Below, in pieces: positions 33,864 through 46,369 of a stretch of 64,000 bases of DNA (positions within the stretch are counted from its first letter, which is position 1; each line of letters begins with the position of its first letter). The DNA comes from Panax quinquefolius (taxonomy: Eukaryota; Streptophyta; Magnoliopsida; Apiales; Araliaceae). The notes under the pieces are model-generated. The model searched no databases. It was not told the origin of the DNA and saw only the letters and a program-made list of their open reading frames with translations. The position numbers were made by a program, and so were the translations under genes. The stretch spans positions 6,080,237-6,144,236 of the forward strand of contig CM035168.1 in assembly GCA_020205615.1 (NCBI GenBank), in the 5' to 3' direction.

Positions 33864-35651
33864 TTTGTTTTATTATTATTATAAATGTAATAAAATGCGA
33901 GAAACTTTTATATAAAATGAATACTTTTTATAAAATTTTGTTTTATTTGATTATAAATAGAATATATTATATTTTATTATGCATAGTATTTGCATAATGC
34001 TTATAGTATTTGCATAGTAAAATCTTTTTATATAAAATGAATACTTTTATAAAGTTATTTATTTTATTAGATTTTAAATAAAATATATATATATATATAT
34101 ATAAATTTTGTTTTATTATATAATTATAAATAGAATATATTATATTTTATTGTATAGTATCCTTTCTATTCTCCTATAAATAGGATGCTTAGTTAGAATT
34201 GAAAAACACACCGTAAATTGGAATTCTTCTATAATATTGAGCGTATTTCTTTAGAGTTTAAGAAAGCTTTGGCGTGAAAATAGTCTGGTAAGTTTTCTTC
34301 AAGTATATCCTCGTCCCCACCCATCGAATACTCTTCTTTTTTTAATGTAAGGGGTATTATTCTTTCGTATTCATGAAGAGAGTTATTTTCTTTCAATACT
34401 CGTAAGGGTTGTTATTCTATTCTTTATTATTATGTTGAATAACCTTTCTATGGAAGTACCGCATACAATGAAATTCTTCTCATTATTCTATTTTTTATTA
34501 TTCACTTGGAATAACTTATGCGTGTGGTCTATCGCGTACACCGTGAATTATTTGTTATTCGATTCTTTATTATTACATTGGAACATCCTGCATGCATGCG
34601 GATTCGTGTTACGGTTCCATTCTTTATTATTACATTTGGAACATCTGATTACATGACTTGGTTCCATTCTTTATTATTTTGTTGGAATATCTTGTCTATC
34701 TGGGATTATGCGTGACATGGTTCCATTCTTTATTACTTCGTTGGAATATCATGTGGATTCTGCATACATGGTGAATGATCCTTTGTATTCATTCTTTATT
34801 AACATGTGAAATGATGCATCTCGTGGATTACTGCATGGCACAAAAATCTATTGCGATTTCATATAATCAATTATACTCGGTTGGTTAAAGTTTTGGATTC
34901 TATACTCCATGAAATTAGTAGAATATCCTGGATATTTGCGCTTCATCCAGTATCTTTTCATGGAAATATTCTTCTTAGCATTCTTGAATTTTTACTCCAC
35001 AAAGCAGTATCATGTTGACAATTTGGACATTATTGGTTCCTGGATAAATTAATTTATTAATCTTTAAAATTTATTCTTGAACTTGTTTTATTGAATTATT
35101 ATGTCATTGTCATCATCATCATCATTTTATATTATGTTGAAAGTCATCTCGTGGCTGTGAAGCATAGATGGACTTGGTATGATCATGACCAGGGATTATT
35201 CGGTATAATCATGACCGTAATGTTATAAATGATGTGGTAAAAGTCCTCATTGGCCCGTAGTGCATTGATGGACAGTTTTTGGCATGATCATGACCATTGA
35301 TAAAAACAAGAATATCCGTGGCCCGTAGTGCATGGATAATTTGTGGTTGTGATACTAATGAATATCCTTGGCCGTAGTGTAGGGATGATGTGGATTATTT
35401 ATTGAGTTGAGTCTCAACGATAAAAGTGATGAAAAATATTTTAAATCATAGAAGATAGTAGATTTTATTCTCTACTTGACTCTTCTATTGGATTGATTGT
35501 TCCGCTGCAGTTAAACTTGATGTTTGTTATATTGTATCAGTTTAACACTGTTGAAGGCTAACGATAATTTATTCTGCATTATCTTAGTCATAATATTTCT
35601 TACTGGGCTAGTTTACCTCACCCTTTTGCGTTCATTGCTTACATTATATGT
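33007..35651 (+). mobile_element. 3' LTR of element C, truncated at its 3' end
   Basis: Starts TGTAAGACCCCAAC after the polypurine tract. It carries the hairpin block (33528-33612), a long TA microsatellite (33825-33861), TATA box (34175-34183), tandem hairpin repeats (34420-34870) and the leader stem-loop array (35140-35395). Compared with the 5' LTR it stops after the CTTTTGCGTTCATTGC segment, about 270 bp short, where the inverted LTR of E begins. Confidence 0.87.
33825..33861. repeat. TA microsatellite
   Basis: Uninterrupted TA dinucleotides in the U3 of the C 3' LTR. Similar shorter runs occur at 34085-34103, 37452-37475 and 37697-37728. Confidence 0.9.
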
Positions 35652-38425
35652 TGTGACGCCCCCAAAATAGGTATACATCACCTATTCTGAGTCGCCAAAT
35701 ATATGGTACAGAATACAAATACAACCTTAAATAAACAACACGAAATGTGAGTTTTAATACGTATATTATCTTCTGCATGATTCAAACTCAAAATAAGTTC
35801 TCAATACATTTATTATCGCACTATTTCATGTAGAATAGTGAGGACTACTAATGCTATCATCCTGACCGCTACCCATTCCCCGACTAGTCCTCGCTACGCT
35901 CTCATTTTCATTTAGAGAACAATGAAAGCAAAAGGGTGAGCTCAACTAGCCCAAAGAAGAAATATTATGACTAAGATAATTCGTAAATAAATTATCGATA
36001 GCCTTCAACAAAGTTAAACCGATACAATATAACAAACATCAAGTTTAATCATAATGAACAAGCAATCCATTAGAAGAGTCAAGAGAGAATAAAATCTACT
36101 ATCTTCTATGATTTAAAAGGTTTTTCATCTCTTTTATCCTCGAGACTCACCAATAAATAATCCACATCATCCGCACTACTACCAAGGATATTCATTAAGA
36201 TCACAACCATAAATTATCCATGCACTACGCCAAAGGGTATTCGTGTTTTCATCAATGGTCATGATCATGCCATAAAACAATTCATCTTTACCTCTTAGTC
36301 AAAGAGAATCCATAGTCATAATCATACCAAAAACTCATCCATCAATGCACTACGAGCCAACGGCGACTTTTTTTCCACATTTTTGTAACATTACGGTCTA
36401 CGATTATATCGAATAATCCATGGTTATAATCATATCAAGTCCATCTATGCATTACAAAGCCACGTATGACTTTCAACATAATATAACCATGAGGATGATG
36501 ACAATTCAATAAAATAAATTCAAGAATAAATTTTAATGATTTATAAATTAATTTATCCAGAATCAATAACGCCCAAATTGTCAACACGATATCGCTTTTG
36601 GGAGTAAAATTCAAGAATGCTCGTAAGAATATTTCCATGAAAAGATATCGATGAAACGCAAATATCCGTGATATTCTACTAATTTCATGGAGTATGAAGC
36701 CAAAACTTTAACCAACCGAGTATAATAGAATATATGAAACCGCAAATGGATTTTTCGCCACCATGCGGTAATCCACGTAGATGCATCATTTCAACAAGTT
36801 AATAAGGAATGAATACAAAGGATCATTCACCACGCATGCGGAATCCACATGTATGTGTTATTCCAACAGAGTAATAAAGAATGGAACCAGTCATACGTAA
36901 TCCTCACGCATGTGATATTCCAATGTAATCAATAAAAATGGAACCAGTGTCACGCCAGAATTCATGCATGTGATGTTCCAAATGTAATAATAAAGAATGG
37001 AATAACAATGTATTCATCGTGCATGCGATGTAATCGCAAGACAAACAAGTTATTCCAATGTAAGAATTTCACCACGTATGCGTATTGCAGATGTATGTTT
37101 ATTCCAACATAATAATAAAGAATGGAATAACAACCCTTACGAGTATCGAAAGAAAATAACTCTCTTCATGAATACGAAAAGAATAATACCCTTTACCTAA
37201 AAAAGAAGAGAGATTCCGACTGGTAGGGTGGGGATATACTTGAAGAAAACTTGACTATTTCCTACGCTTTAAAGCTTTCTTAAACTCTAAAGAAATACGC
37301 CAAGATTATGAAGATGAATTCTCCTCAATTTCTCATGTGTTTTTCAATTCTAACTAAGCATCCTATTTATAGGAGAATGGAAAGGATATTATGCAATAAA
37401 ATATAATATATTCTATTTATAATTATATAATAAAACAAAATTTATAAAATATCTATATATATATATATATATATATTATTTAAAATCTAATAAAACAAAT
37501 AACTTTATAAAGTATTCTCGCTTTATATAAAAAGATTTTACTATACAAATACTATGCAGCACTATACAAATACTACGCATAATAAAATATAATATATTCT
37601 ATTTATAATCAAATAAAACAAAACTTTATAAAAAGTATTCTATTTTATATAAAAAGTTTTCTGTTTTATTACATTTATAATAATAATAAAATAAAATTTA
37701 TATATATAATATATATATATATATATAAAAACTTCCATGACTTCCCAGATTGCCCCCCCTATTTTTCTTTCATGGGCCCCATATGTGGGCCCACCTTTTA
37801 AGAAATTTCTACCGATTATTTTGAAAAATGGGTAAATTGGGATCCATAAAATAAGCAAAACTTCATAAAAATCACCTTAATAATTTTAACAACATTTATC
37901 ATCGTTATTATAATTCACAATATTAATCGACTGTGTTATTCCTGTGAAAGAGGGCTTTCCAATAAGGATTTCTCCCTATCATGGCGCAATTAGGTGACCA
38001 AACCTCTCCTCGATGTAACTTCTAGACATCGTTAATATTGTAATTAATAATATTAATAACTTTTTCGCCTCAATTATCGATTTAATAATATATAAAATTT
38101 TGACAATAATCAATCAAATAACGTGAAATACTACGCAAAGAATTATCGTGAGCAATAATTGAACAAAACCGAGTGACTTCTCACGTAAGCATCAATAATC
38201 AATACCGTGTGCTACCGGGTAGTTCAATAGTTTTAACGATAACACTTTCGCCGTTATTTTTATAAAAAGTTAATTCTGTCATTTTCTCATTCTGACAATA
38301 ATTCCGTTGTGGGGTCCACCAATGATTGTGCCGTCGTACGGATATTTCCCGACACAAAGGATATTCCCCGACCAATCAAATATTTTATAACATTTGCTTA
38401 CTTTTCAAAATTTATTAATATCACC
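35652..38425 (-). mobile_element. 3' LTR of element E
   Basis: From TGTGACGCCCCC inward it is the reverse complement of the C LTR: stem-loop array (36180-36480), tandem repeats (36760-37135), TATA box (37363-37371), TA microsatellites and hairpin block (37943-38030). It stops at the TAATATCACC segment, about 95 bp before the expected TGTAAGACCCC start, and joins integrase sequence there. Against the E 5' LTR, four differences within 100 bp (36590-36690) are all at CAG/CTG-type sites. Confidence 0.85.
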
Positions 38426-39040
38426 TATTTTCATCGACTCTTGCTTCTAGAATAACGCCTTCTTGAACCTTCTTCTTCACATTCATCAGCTCCGGGTGTG
38501 TAGCTTGAGCGATTTTAACTTTATCGATTAAAGTCGATTCTACTCATATATTCGTTATCTACACGTGGGTCCCTAGAGTCTTTAACTCTATCTTCATCAT
38601 TTGTAAGTTATACGAAATGGGTTTTTATGTTAACAACATCGCACTCATAAACTCATACGATCTTCGACTCAACGCATCAGCTACCACGTTCGCTCTTCCA
38701 CGATGATATTGAATGGTATGATCGTAATCTTCAACAGCTCGAGCCAACGTCTTTGGCGCATTATACGTTCGTTTTGGTTGAAGAAATATTTAAGGGTTGA
38801 AGAAATGGGTTTTGTACTGGGGTCAATACAAAATTCAATTTCACGCTCTAGGGGTAGGCCAAGAAGTCTTCAAGAATACGTCAAAAAATTTATTAACGAT
38901 AGAAATATCATTTAAAACTGTGACTCTCATCCAAGACTTGGATAGTACATCACATTGATACCTATCAACTTGTCATCGTCATTCACGACGTCGCCTACAG
39001 AAAGTCTGGCTTCGGTGCATTCCACAAAAGGAAGTCAACA
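38426..39040 (-). pseudogene. Fused RT start, RNase H end and integrase start of element E
   Basis: Read on the minus strand from 39040, the RT N-terminal segment (LEREIEFCID, then TKPIS) jumps directly into the RNase H C-terminal segment ([20 protein letters not shown]) near 38790. The RT core with FIDD and the first half of RNase H are deleted. The integrase start follows (QATHPELM, KKKVQEG, ARVDEN) and ends at the LTR junction near 38428, so the integrase core and chromodomain are absent as well. Confidence 0.78.
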
Positions 39041-39545
39041 ACGAAAGGATCGGGGTTCTTTACTTATGGCTTGATATGACAATGATTAACTTTAGTGGTT
39101 TGGTTGCTTGAATTCGCATAACAGGTTGGTTAGGAATATGAAAGCTAACAACCTTAAGAAAAGCATGATGAGTAGTTAACCAATCAATTCTTAAAATCAC
39201 ATCAAAGGCAAGTATTTTCAAAAAGATAAGATCGATAGGTAACTTGAAAGTGTCGATTTGAACCAACAAGATTTATAAACAGTGGAGGTAACGAAGGTTT
39301 CTACTAATGAAATTTCAACCAATAAGTCAAAGTCTAACTTCTCTAGGGTTAAATTTAAACGTTGAGCGCAAGAAAGAGAGATAAAAAGAATTGGTAGAAT
39401 CGGTATCTAATAAGGTATAGACTTCGCAAGAATTTATAATTAACTAACCCGTGATAACTTCATTTGGGCTCCTCACTTGTTGGGAAGTCATGACAACCGC
39501 TCTCCCTTGAACTACCCGGCTTTGAATTGTCTGGGGTAGCATTTG
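39041..39545 (-). pseudogene. Protease region of element E, broken
   Basis: The minus strand shows a changed active-site segment (LLDTDSTNSF-like; DTG is not kept), then [19 protein letters not shown] and IDWLTTHH in the frame 39060-39269, ending with SFHIPNQP. The order matches the protease of D and F. At least two frameshifts separate the pieces. Confidence 0.72.
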
Positions 39546-39615
39546 GTGTCATCACTACCGTTGAAATTGACTTTTCTATTGGGCATATTCCAAGCTTAAC
39601 TACTTCATCGTACTC

Positions 39616-40245
39616 CTATTTCATGATCTGAATCATTAATCTTCGATCCATATCAAATTGGGGTTGACCGCAATGTACCGGGTAATTCAAAACTCGATGT
39701 TGGGTTCTCTCAATTGCTGTCCAAAAAGAAAAATACATATCATCTCTTTTAGCCTTCTTAGATCGGACATCTCTTTCCACAATATCAACGCGTCGTTTGG
39801 CTTTAACCCATGCATCACTAATTCTCACTCGTTCAGTTGTTTCTTTTTTCAGCTCAGATTCCAGCTTTATCATTTTATACTCAAGAGAGTGCTTCGCTCA
39901 AGCATCACATATCGGGTAACACAAGCTTGAATTGTTGCATCCTTTTGTTCCACGCATCACCGCCGCTCTTCACCAAATTTCTTCTAACTCATGAACACGA
40001 TTTTGCAATTTTAAATTTTGATCATAAAATTCTTCTAATAAATTATCCTCAGGTTCCTCTTCTTCCTCTTCTTCCTCACTCTCAGCTGCTACCTCTGCGA
40101 CTATCTCGGGTGCAACTATCAATTCTTCACTCACCACATGGATATCTCTAATTCCTTCTTCGCCTGACATCACATTATTCTGGTTGGTGATTAGAGGTGT
40201 CTCCACGATGTCATTCACTCCATTTTCAACATTCTCGGATGTCAT
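39616..40245 (-). pseudogene. Divergent gag-like region of element E with acidic and coiled-coil segments
   Basis: The start MTSENVEN at 40245 matches the Gag of C. After about 35 residues the protein becomes strongly acidic, with a run of eight Glu, then LLEEFYDQNLKLQNRVHELE, a heptad-like coiled coil. After one frameshift (frame 39616-39873) a second charged helix-like stretch follows with KKETTERVRISDAWVKAKRR. The Gag core seen in C (ELGPPEF, KYFPES) and a complete zinc knuckle are absent; the text then resembles the knuckle-to-protease linker of F. It could be a replaced Gag segment or a Gag variant of another lineage. Confidence 0.6.
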
Positions 40246-40419
40246 TTTCAAATACTGCCACAAAACAAGGGTCAATTAACATATCACATATTATCCCTAT
40301 ACTCTGACCGACCAATTAAATACCAAATAAACTTAGGTAGGTCATACTAGCGAAGGAATTCCCCGTCTCTCCCCTCCTAGTTCTTGTCTCACATCTCAGC
40401 CAGGGATCATATCCCTAAG

Positions 40420-40431
40420 CTTTAATACCAA
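40420..40431 (-). other. Primer-binding site of element E
   Basis: The minus strand reads TGGTATTAAAGC beside the LTR end at 40433, two changes from TGGTATCAGAGC. It fixes the right-hand LTR as the 5' LTR. Confidence 0.8.
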
Positions 40432-42392
40432 CTGTGACACCCCCATAATAGATATATATCACCTATTCTGAGTAGCCAAATACATGGTACAGAATACAAA
40501 TACAATCTTAAATATACAACATGAGCTGTGAGATTTAATACAAATATTGTCTTCTAGACAGTATTCAAACTCAAAATAAGTCCTCAATACATTTATTATC
40601 ACACTATTTCATAGAATAGTGAGGACTACTAATGCTATCATCTGGACCGTCACCCGCTCCCTCGACTAGTCCTCACATTACGTTCTCATTTCCTGAAGAG
40701 AACAATAAAAGCAAAAGGGTGAGCTCAACTAGCCAGTAAGAAATATTATGGCTAAGATAATGTAGAATAAATTATCATTAGCCTTCAACAGTGTTAAACT
40801 GATACAATATAACAAACATCAAGTTTAACTGCAGCGGAACAAGCAATCCATTAGAAGAGTTAAGTAGAGAATAAAATCTACTATCTTCTATGATTTAAAA
40901 GGTTTCTCATCACTTTTATCGCTGAGACTCAGCTTATTAAATAAACCACGTCATCCCTGCACTACGGCCAAGGATATTCATTAGTATCACGACCACAAAT
41001 TATCCATGCACTACGGGCCAAGGATATTCGTGTTTTCATCAATGGTCATGATCATGCCAACAACTATCCATCAATGCACTACGGGCCAATGAGGACTTTT
41101 ACCACATCATTTGTAACATTACTACGTATGACTATACCGAATAATCCTCGGTCATAATCATACCAAGTCCATCTATGCACTACAGCCACGATAACTTTCA
41201 ACATAATATAAACACGAGGATGATGACAATGATATAATAATTCAATAAAATAAGTTCAAGAATTAAATTTTAAAGATTTATAAGTTAATTTATCCTGAAC
41301 TCAAAAACGTCCAAATTGTCAATATGATACTACTTTGTGGAGTAAAATTCAATAATGCTCAGAAGAATATTTCCATGAAAAGATACTGGATGAAGCGCAA
41401 ATATCCAGGATATTCTACAAATTTTATGGAGTATAGAAGCCAAAACTTTAACCAACTGAGTATAATAGAATATATGAAATCGCAAATTGATTTTCGCTTC
41501 GCCATGCAGTAATCCACGTAGATGCATCATTTTCACAATTTAATAAGGAATGAAAATAAAGGATCATTCACCATGCATGTGGTAATCCACATGTATGTGT
41601 TATTCCAATGTAATAATAAAGAATGGAACCAGTGTCATGCGAAATCACACAGAGCGTGATATTCCAAATGTAATAATCCAATGTAATAATAAAGAATGGA
41701 ATAACAATAAAATTCACCAGTGCATGCGATAGATCGCCTGCATAAAAGTTATTCCAACAGTAATAATAAATAATGGAACCAGTGTCACGTGTAATATGCG
41801 CATGCATGTGATATTCCAATGTAATAATAAAGAATGGAATAATGTAAGAATCTCACCATGTATGAGGTACTTCAGATAGACAAAGTTATTCCAACATAAT
41901 AATAAGGAATGGAATAACAATAGCTCTCTTCATGAAAATGAAAGAAATAATACCCTTACCTTAGAATAAAGTTGGATACCTTGAATGAGAGGTAGCAGAT
42001 TTCTCTTCTTCTTTCTCTAATAATTTCTCTCTATAATAATTGTTCTATAGCTTTAGTGAATTGGTGAGAAATGAAGGAAGAATGAGATTCTATTTATAGA
42101 AAAATATAGTTTTGATAATTTACGTTTTGGGGCTCGAAAATTACAAAGATCAATACCTCCAACTTTTCTTTCATTTTTATTTAGTCCCGCAAGTATTATC
42201 AAACTTGCACCACCTCCCTAATAGTAAATAATGTGAATCAATAGTTCAATCATGTGATTCAATAGTTATAATCATGTGAAAATACCAATAACAGTATAGT
42301 ACCTCCATCTTTAACTTAGTCATGCAAGTATTATCAATCTTGCACCAACTCCCCTAATAGTACATGAATGTGAATCAATAGTACACACGTGT

Positions 42393-44976
42393 TGTAAGAC
42401 CCCAACTTATTATAAATAAAATCAAATTTTCTCTATTTATTATTTTGAAATAGTAAGGGTTGATTTGATTAATGTGGTTAGTTATGGATAAAATGCACAA
42501 ATATTTCAAATAAGCAAGTGGTTATAAAATATTCATTTTTATCGGAGAATATTCGTTTGGTCGTGGAATATTCTTACTGTTGGAGAATATTAGTACGACG
42601 GCGCAGCCTTGTGTGGGCCCCATAACGGAAAGCGATTGGATGAAGGAAAACGACAAATATAAGTTGTGTATAAATAATCTACAGAAGTAGTTGTTACTGC
42701 TAATATCATTGAATATTCGGTGGTTAAAATACAAGAAGCACACCAGATTGCACCAATTATTGATTCTTACGTAGGAAGGCATTACTCAATAATTGTTACA
42801 GTAGTTACTGTTCAATATTTTATTGATTCAATAATTGCTTCATTAATATTTATATTATTGTTGTTTCAATAATTGTCACTACACAGTATTTTCATTATCA
42901 GATCAATAATTCATATTATTTGAATAATATTATTAGATAACATTATTGGCAATGTCTAGAAAGTTCTGTCTAAAGAGAGGTTTGGTCACCTAATTGCGCT
43001 ACCAAGAAGAGAAATATTTATTGGAAAGCCCCTCTTTCCGGGAAGTGCACAGTTGTCGTGATTGTGATTACAGAATATTATTTATGAATTATTAATTTAT
43101 ATGATAAGAAAAATATTTATTTTATGTGGATATAGATGGAGAAAATTTTAAAGTGACAATTGTTGAAAAATTGATATTTTATCTTTTCTGATAAAATAAT
43201 TTATTTAAATATATTATTATATTTTAATAATATAATAATGGTAATATTTTTACAATGAATGTGGGATATATGAATATATGAGGAGGAAGAGTATTTTTGT
43301 TGCAAAAGTTGTTTAAAACATGTTAAACATGTCTGTGGGCCCATTTCTTGACTGATATTTGATTATAGCTTGTAAAATCGCCCGTTTGTGGATTTCGGTC
43401 AATTTCTGTTTGGAATTTGGAAAAACTTTCTTCTATAAAGTTGTAGATAATGGAATTTCCTATGAAAAAGACATAAGGTTTGAATTTTTCTGACAAAAGA
43501 GCTATTTATTATGAATTATTGAAGTTCCGGATTAATTGATTATTATTTTTTTTGGAGTTTTAAATGACTTTTATATGAAAAACATTTTTGGCAAGTTTGG
43601 AACATGGGTGGCTGATATTTTGGATCAATGAAGGTGTGCGTAAGAATTTATAATATATATTAATATTTTATTAAATTTTCTGTTTTGGTATTCTAAGCAA
43701 TTTTCTATAAATAGGGTGCTTAGGTTAGAATTGAAAATCACACCAGAAACTGAAGTTTTCTCTCTCTTTCTCTCTCTATATTATCAAGCGTATTCTTGTG
43801 AGTATTTTGATACTTTGAGTGTTGTTATATCGGTGCCGTTCCTTCAAAGACTATATCCAAAGATTCTCGTCGTAAGTAATTGTCTTTTTCGAGGTAAGGG
43901 ATGTTATTTTTTTTTTAAATGATATTATTTCTTCTAATATCATTATGTCGGATTATTGGTAAAAATTTTCTTGTGAAATTCTTGTCTTTTAGTGTCGGGA
44001 TTACTATTCACGATACTAAGACTATTATTCACGATACTGATTATTCACGAATCACAAGACTATTCACAAAAAATAAAATTTTCATTTTTTTGTCCAAAAT
44101 ATCTATTATAGATACTAGCTTTGATTGTATCCATGTTTTGATCATTCTTGAATTTTACTTCACTATGAGTATTTATGAAGTATTTTGAACTCTGATTGTT
44201 TAAAGTACTTAATCCTTAGTATTTGTTCTTTTGTTTCACCGGATTCGCTTTTCTTTAAAATATTTTCATTATCCTCATCCTAAATGATGGTATTATCGAA
44301 TATCTTTGGCCTCAGTGCAAAGATGGTTGATTTTCCTATGAATATCTTTGGCCCGTAGTGTAAAGATGTACAGGTGTTGAGATGAACATGACCAACTGAT
44401 GAATATCTTTGGCATGTAGTGCAAAGATGAATATTTGATTCAAGATGAATATTGATTGATGTTACAGGGATAAAATATTGATGATGGACTTTTAAATTCA
44501 TAGATAATAGTAGATTTCATTCTCTACGTAACTCATCTATGAATTATTATTTCTGCTGCGAATATTGATCTGAAACTTGTTATCTATTGTATTTTATCAG
44601 ATGTTTCCCTGTTGAAGACTAGCGATAATTTGTTCTATATTATCTTAGTCATAATATTTTTTACTGGGCTAGTTGATTTCACCCTTTTCCTTTTTGTTCC
44701 ATTTTTCTTCTCAGGAGGCGAGAATGTAGCGAGTACTAGTCGGGGTATGGAATGAAGGTTCTAGAAAGTTGTTTTAGTAGTCCTCACCATTTTTGTAAAA
44801 TAATGTACCAATAATTTTAATGAGGACTTATTTGGGTGTGAATATTGTCTAGATGGCAATATTTGTATTTAAATTCACAGCTTTATATGTTGTATTAATA
44901 AAGTTGTAGTTGTTTACAGACCATGTTATTGATTTACTCAAAATGGGTGATGTATACCTATTTTGGGGGCGTCATA
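42393..44976 (+). mobile_element. 5' LTR of element D
   Basis: TGTAAGACCCCAAC to GGGGGCGTCATA (last CACA changed to CATA). Hairpin block 42951-43042, TATA box 43706-43714, short CTATTCACGA array 43998-44075, stem-loop array 44298-44430. Confidence 0.92.
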
Positions 44977-44978
44977 GT

Positions 44979-44990
44979 TGGCATCAGAGC
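44979..44990 (+). other. Primer-binding site of element D
   Basis: TGGCATCAGAGC, one change from TGGTATCAGAGC, two bases after the 5' LTR. Confidence 0.88.
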
Positions 44991-45164
44991 TTAGGGATAT
45001 GATCTCTGGTCGAGATCGGAGAATATAACTAGGAGGGGAGAGACAAGTAAAACCTTCGCTAGTGTGTCTTATCTAAGCTTATTTGTTGGTTGGTCAGTAT
45101 ATAGGGATATTATGTGATATGTTGATTTCATTAATTAACCCTTGTTTTATGGCAGTATTTGAGA

Positions 45165-46260
45165 ATGTCGACTGAGAATGTTAACAGTGGAGAAAATGAG
45201 ACCGTGGAGACACCTTTACCCACCAACGAGGAGAACGTGTAACAGGCTGGCAATGTTCCTCCTGTGAACAACACCACTGAGCAAAAGATGAACGACAGAA
45301 TATTTAGAAGCTTTTTGCAGTTCATGCAAAATTAGACACTTGTGCACAAAATACAGGTGGAAATGATAACAATGCACGGTTTGTCATAGCCAAGTAGTTC
45401 AAAGAGTTGGGACCACCAGAATTCTGGGGAAAACCAGATCCGATTAAGGCCGAAACGTGGGTCAAATAAATTACCAAGATATTCGACGTTTTGGGATGCA
45501 CTGAGGAACAGAAGGTTCCATTCGCCACCTTTATGTTCCGTAATGAGGCGGACATCGGTGGGAATCAGGAAGCGTACCCATCCGGCACTTCAAGATGTGT
45601 CTTGGGAGACGTTTGAATCGTTCAATGACAAGTACTTTCCCGAAAGTATTCGTCATATAAAGGAAGTAGAGTTTATTAGATTGAAACAAAATAACACGAC
45701 GTGTCCCCAAAGACGAGGCGAAAGTTTGCAGAGTTATCCAGTTTGCACCTCATTTGGTGGAGAATGAGGAATGTATGACGGATGTTTCGAGAGAGTTTGA
45801 AACCCAAGATACGCCAATATCTCATTTCTCATAAATTTTTTCTATTCAGGATGTTGTCAATGTGGCTCAATTATTAGAGCGAAATAACGAGTACGTTCAA
45901 CCGAGGGACCACAACCAGGATCATACCTAAGGATGAAGTGATCATCGTAACAACGATAACCGCCATGAAAGAAAAAATACTTGGACAAAAGCGCAACCAC
46001 TCCGGTGGTAATCATGGCCATGAGAATAAAAGAAGCGAGTCGGGAGAGATTTTAAAAGAGGAGATTCAACAACAACCATGTGAAGACGTCGGCCAAAAAA
46101 AGAATCGGTTCTAAGGGAGGAGAACGACCACCTACGATGCTATAAATGCGGGAAAGAGGGACATATCACCAAACCGCCCACAATAGTTCAAGGTATGTTA
46201 TAATTGTGGAAAGGAAGGACATATCGCCGAGATTGTATAAGAATGGAAACCAAGTCCAAT
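45165..46260 (+). pseudogene. gag: gag of element D, broken
   Basis: The start ATG opens MSTENVNSGENETVET, but a TAA at 45240 (CAA in element A) stops it after 25 codons. The Gag core is readable in pieces: KEFKELG-like, KIFDVLGCTEEQKVPF, NDKYFPESIRHIKEVEFIRL (45543-45767). Two knuckles follow: CYKCGKEGH from 46138, with the last Cys replaced (KPP), and CYNCGKEGH from 46196, whose distal half is shifted. Several indels at 45560, 45700 and 45980. Confidence 0.8.
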
Positions 46261-46369
46261 GGGGGATGGTGACTCAAAAGATCGCACCGTAAAAGTCAAA
46301 GTCAATGGTTCTCGGAAGAAGCGTTTATCGTATTTGGTCAAAATGCGAGGAACCCAAACGAGGTGATCA

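Larger units (their letters stand above)
5538..35651 (+). mobile_element. Chromovirus-type Ty3/gypsy retrotransposon C, interrupted by later insertions
   Basis: Element C is the backbone of the left half. It has a 5' LTR (5538-24590), tRNA-Met primer site, gag, protease, RT, RNase H, integrase, chromodomain, polypurine tract and a 3' LTR (33007-35651). Insertions I/B/A and H lie in its 5' LTR and G in its RT. Without them the element is about 10 kb. Its 3' LTR lacks the last roughly 270 bp, ending where element E begins, so no target duplication could be found. Coding regions carry many frameshifts, a deletion in integrase and a stop in the second zinc knuckle. It should be the oldest of the group because all the others cut it. 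Confidence 0.85.

Noticed and set aside
39837..40151. 104-codon plus-strand frame
   Set aside because: Antisense shadow of the acidic gag-like region of element E; the minus strand has the MTSENVEN start shared with C.
44979..44990. tRNA gene fragment (TGGCATCAGAGC)
   Set aside because: Only the primer-binding complement of a tRNA 3' end, located directly beside an LTR.
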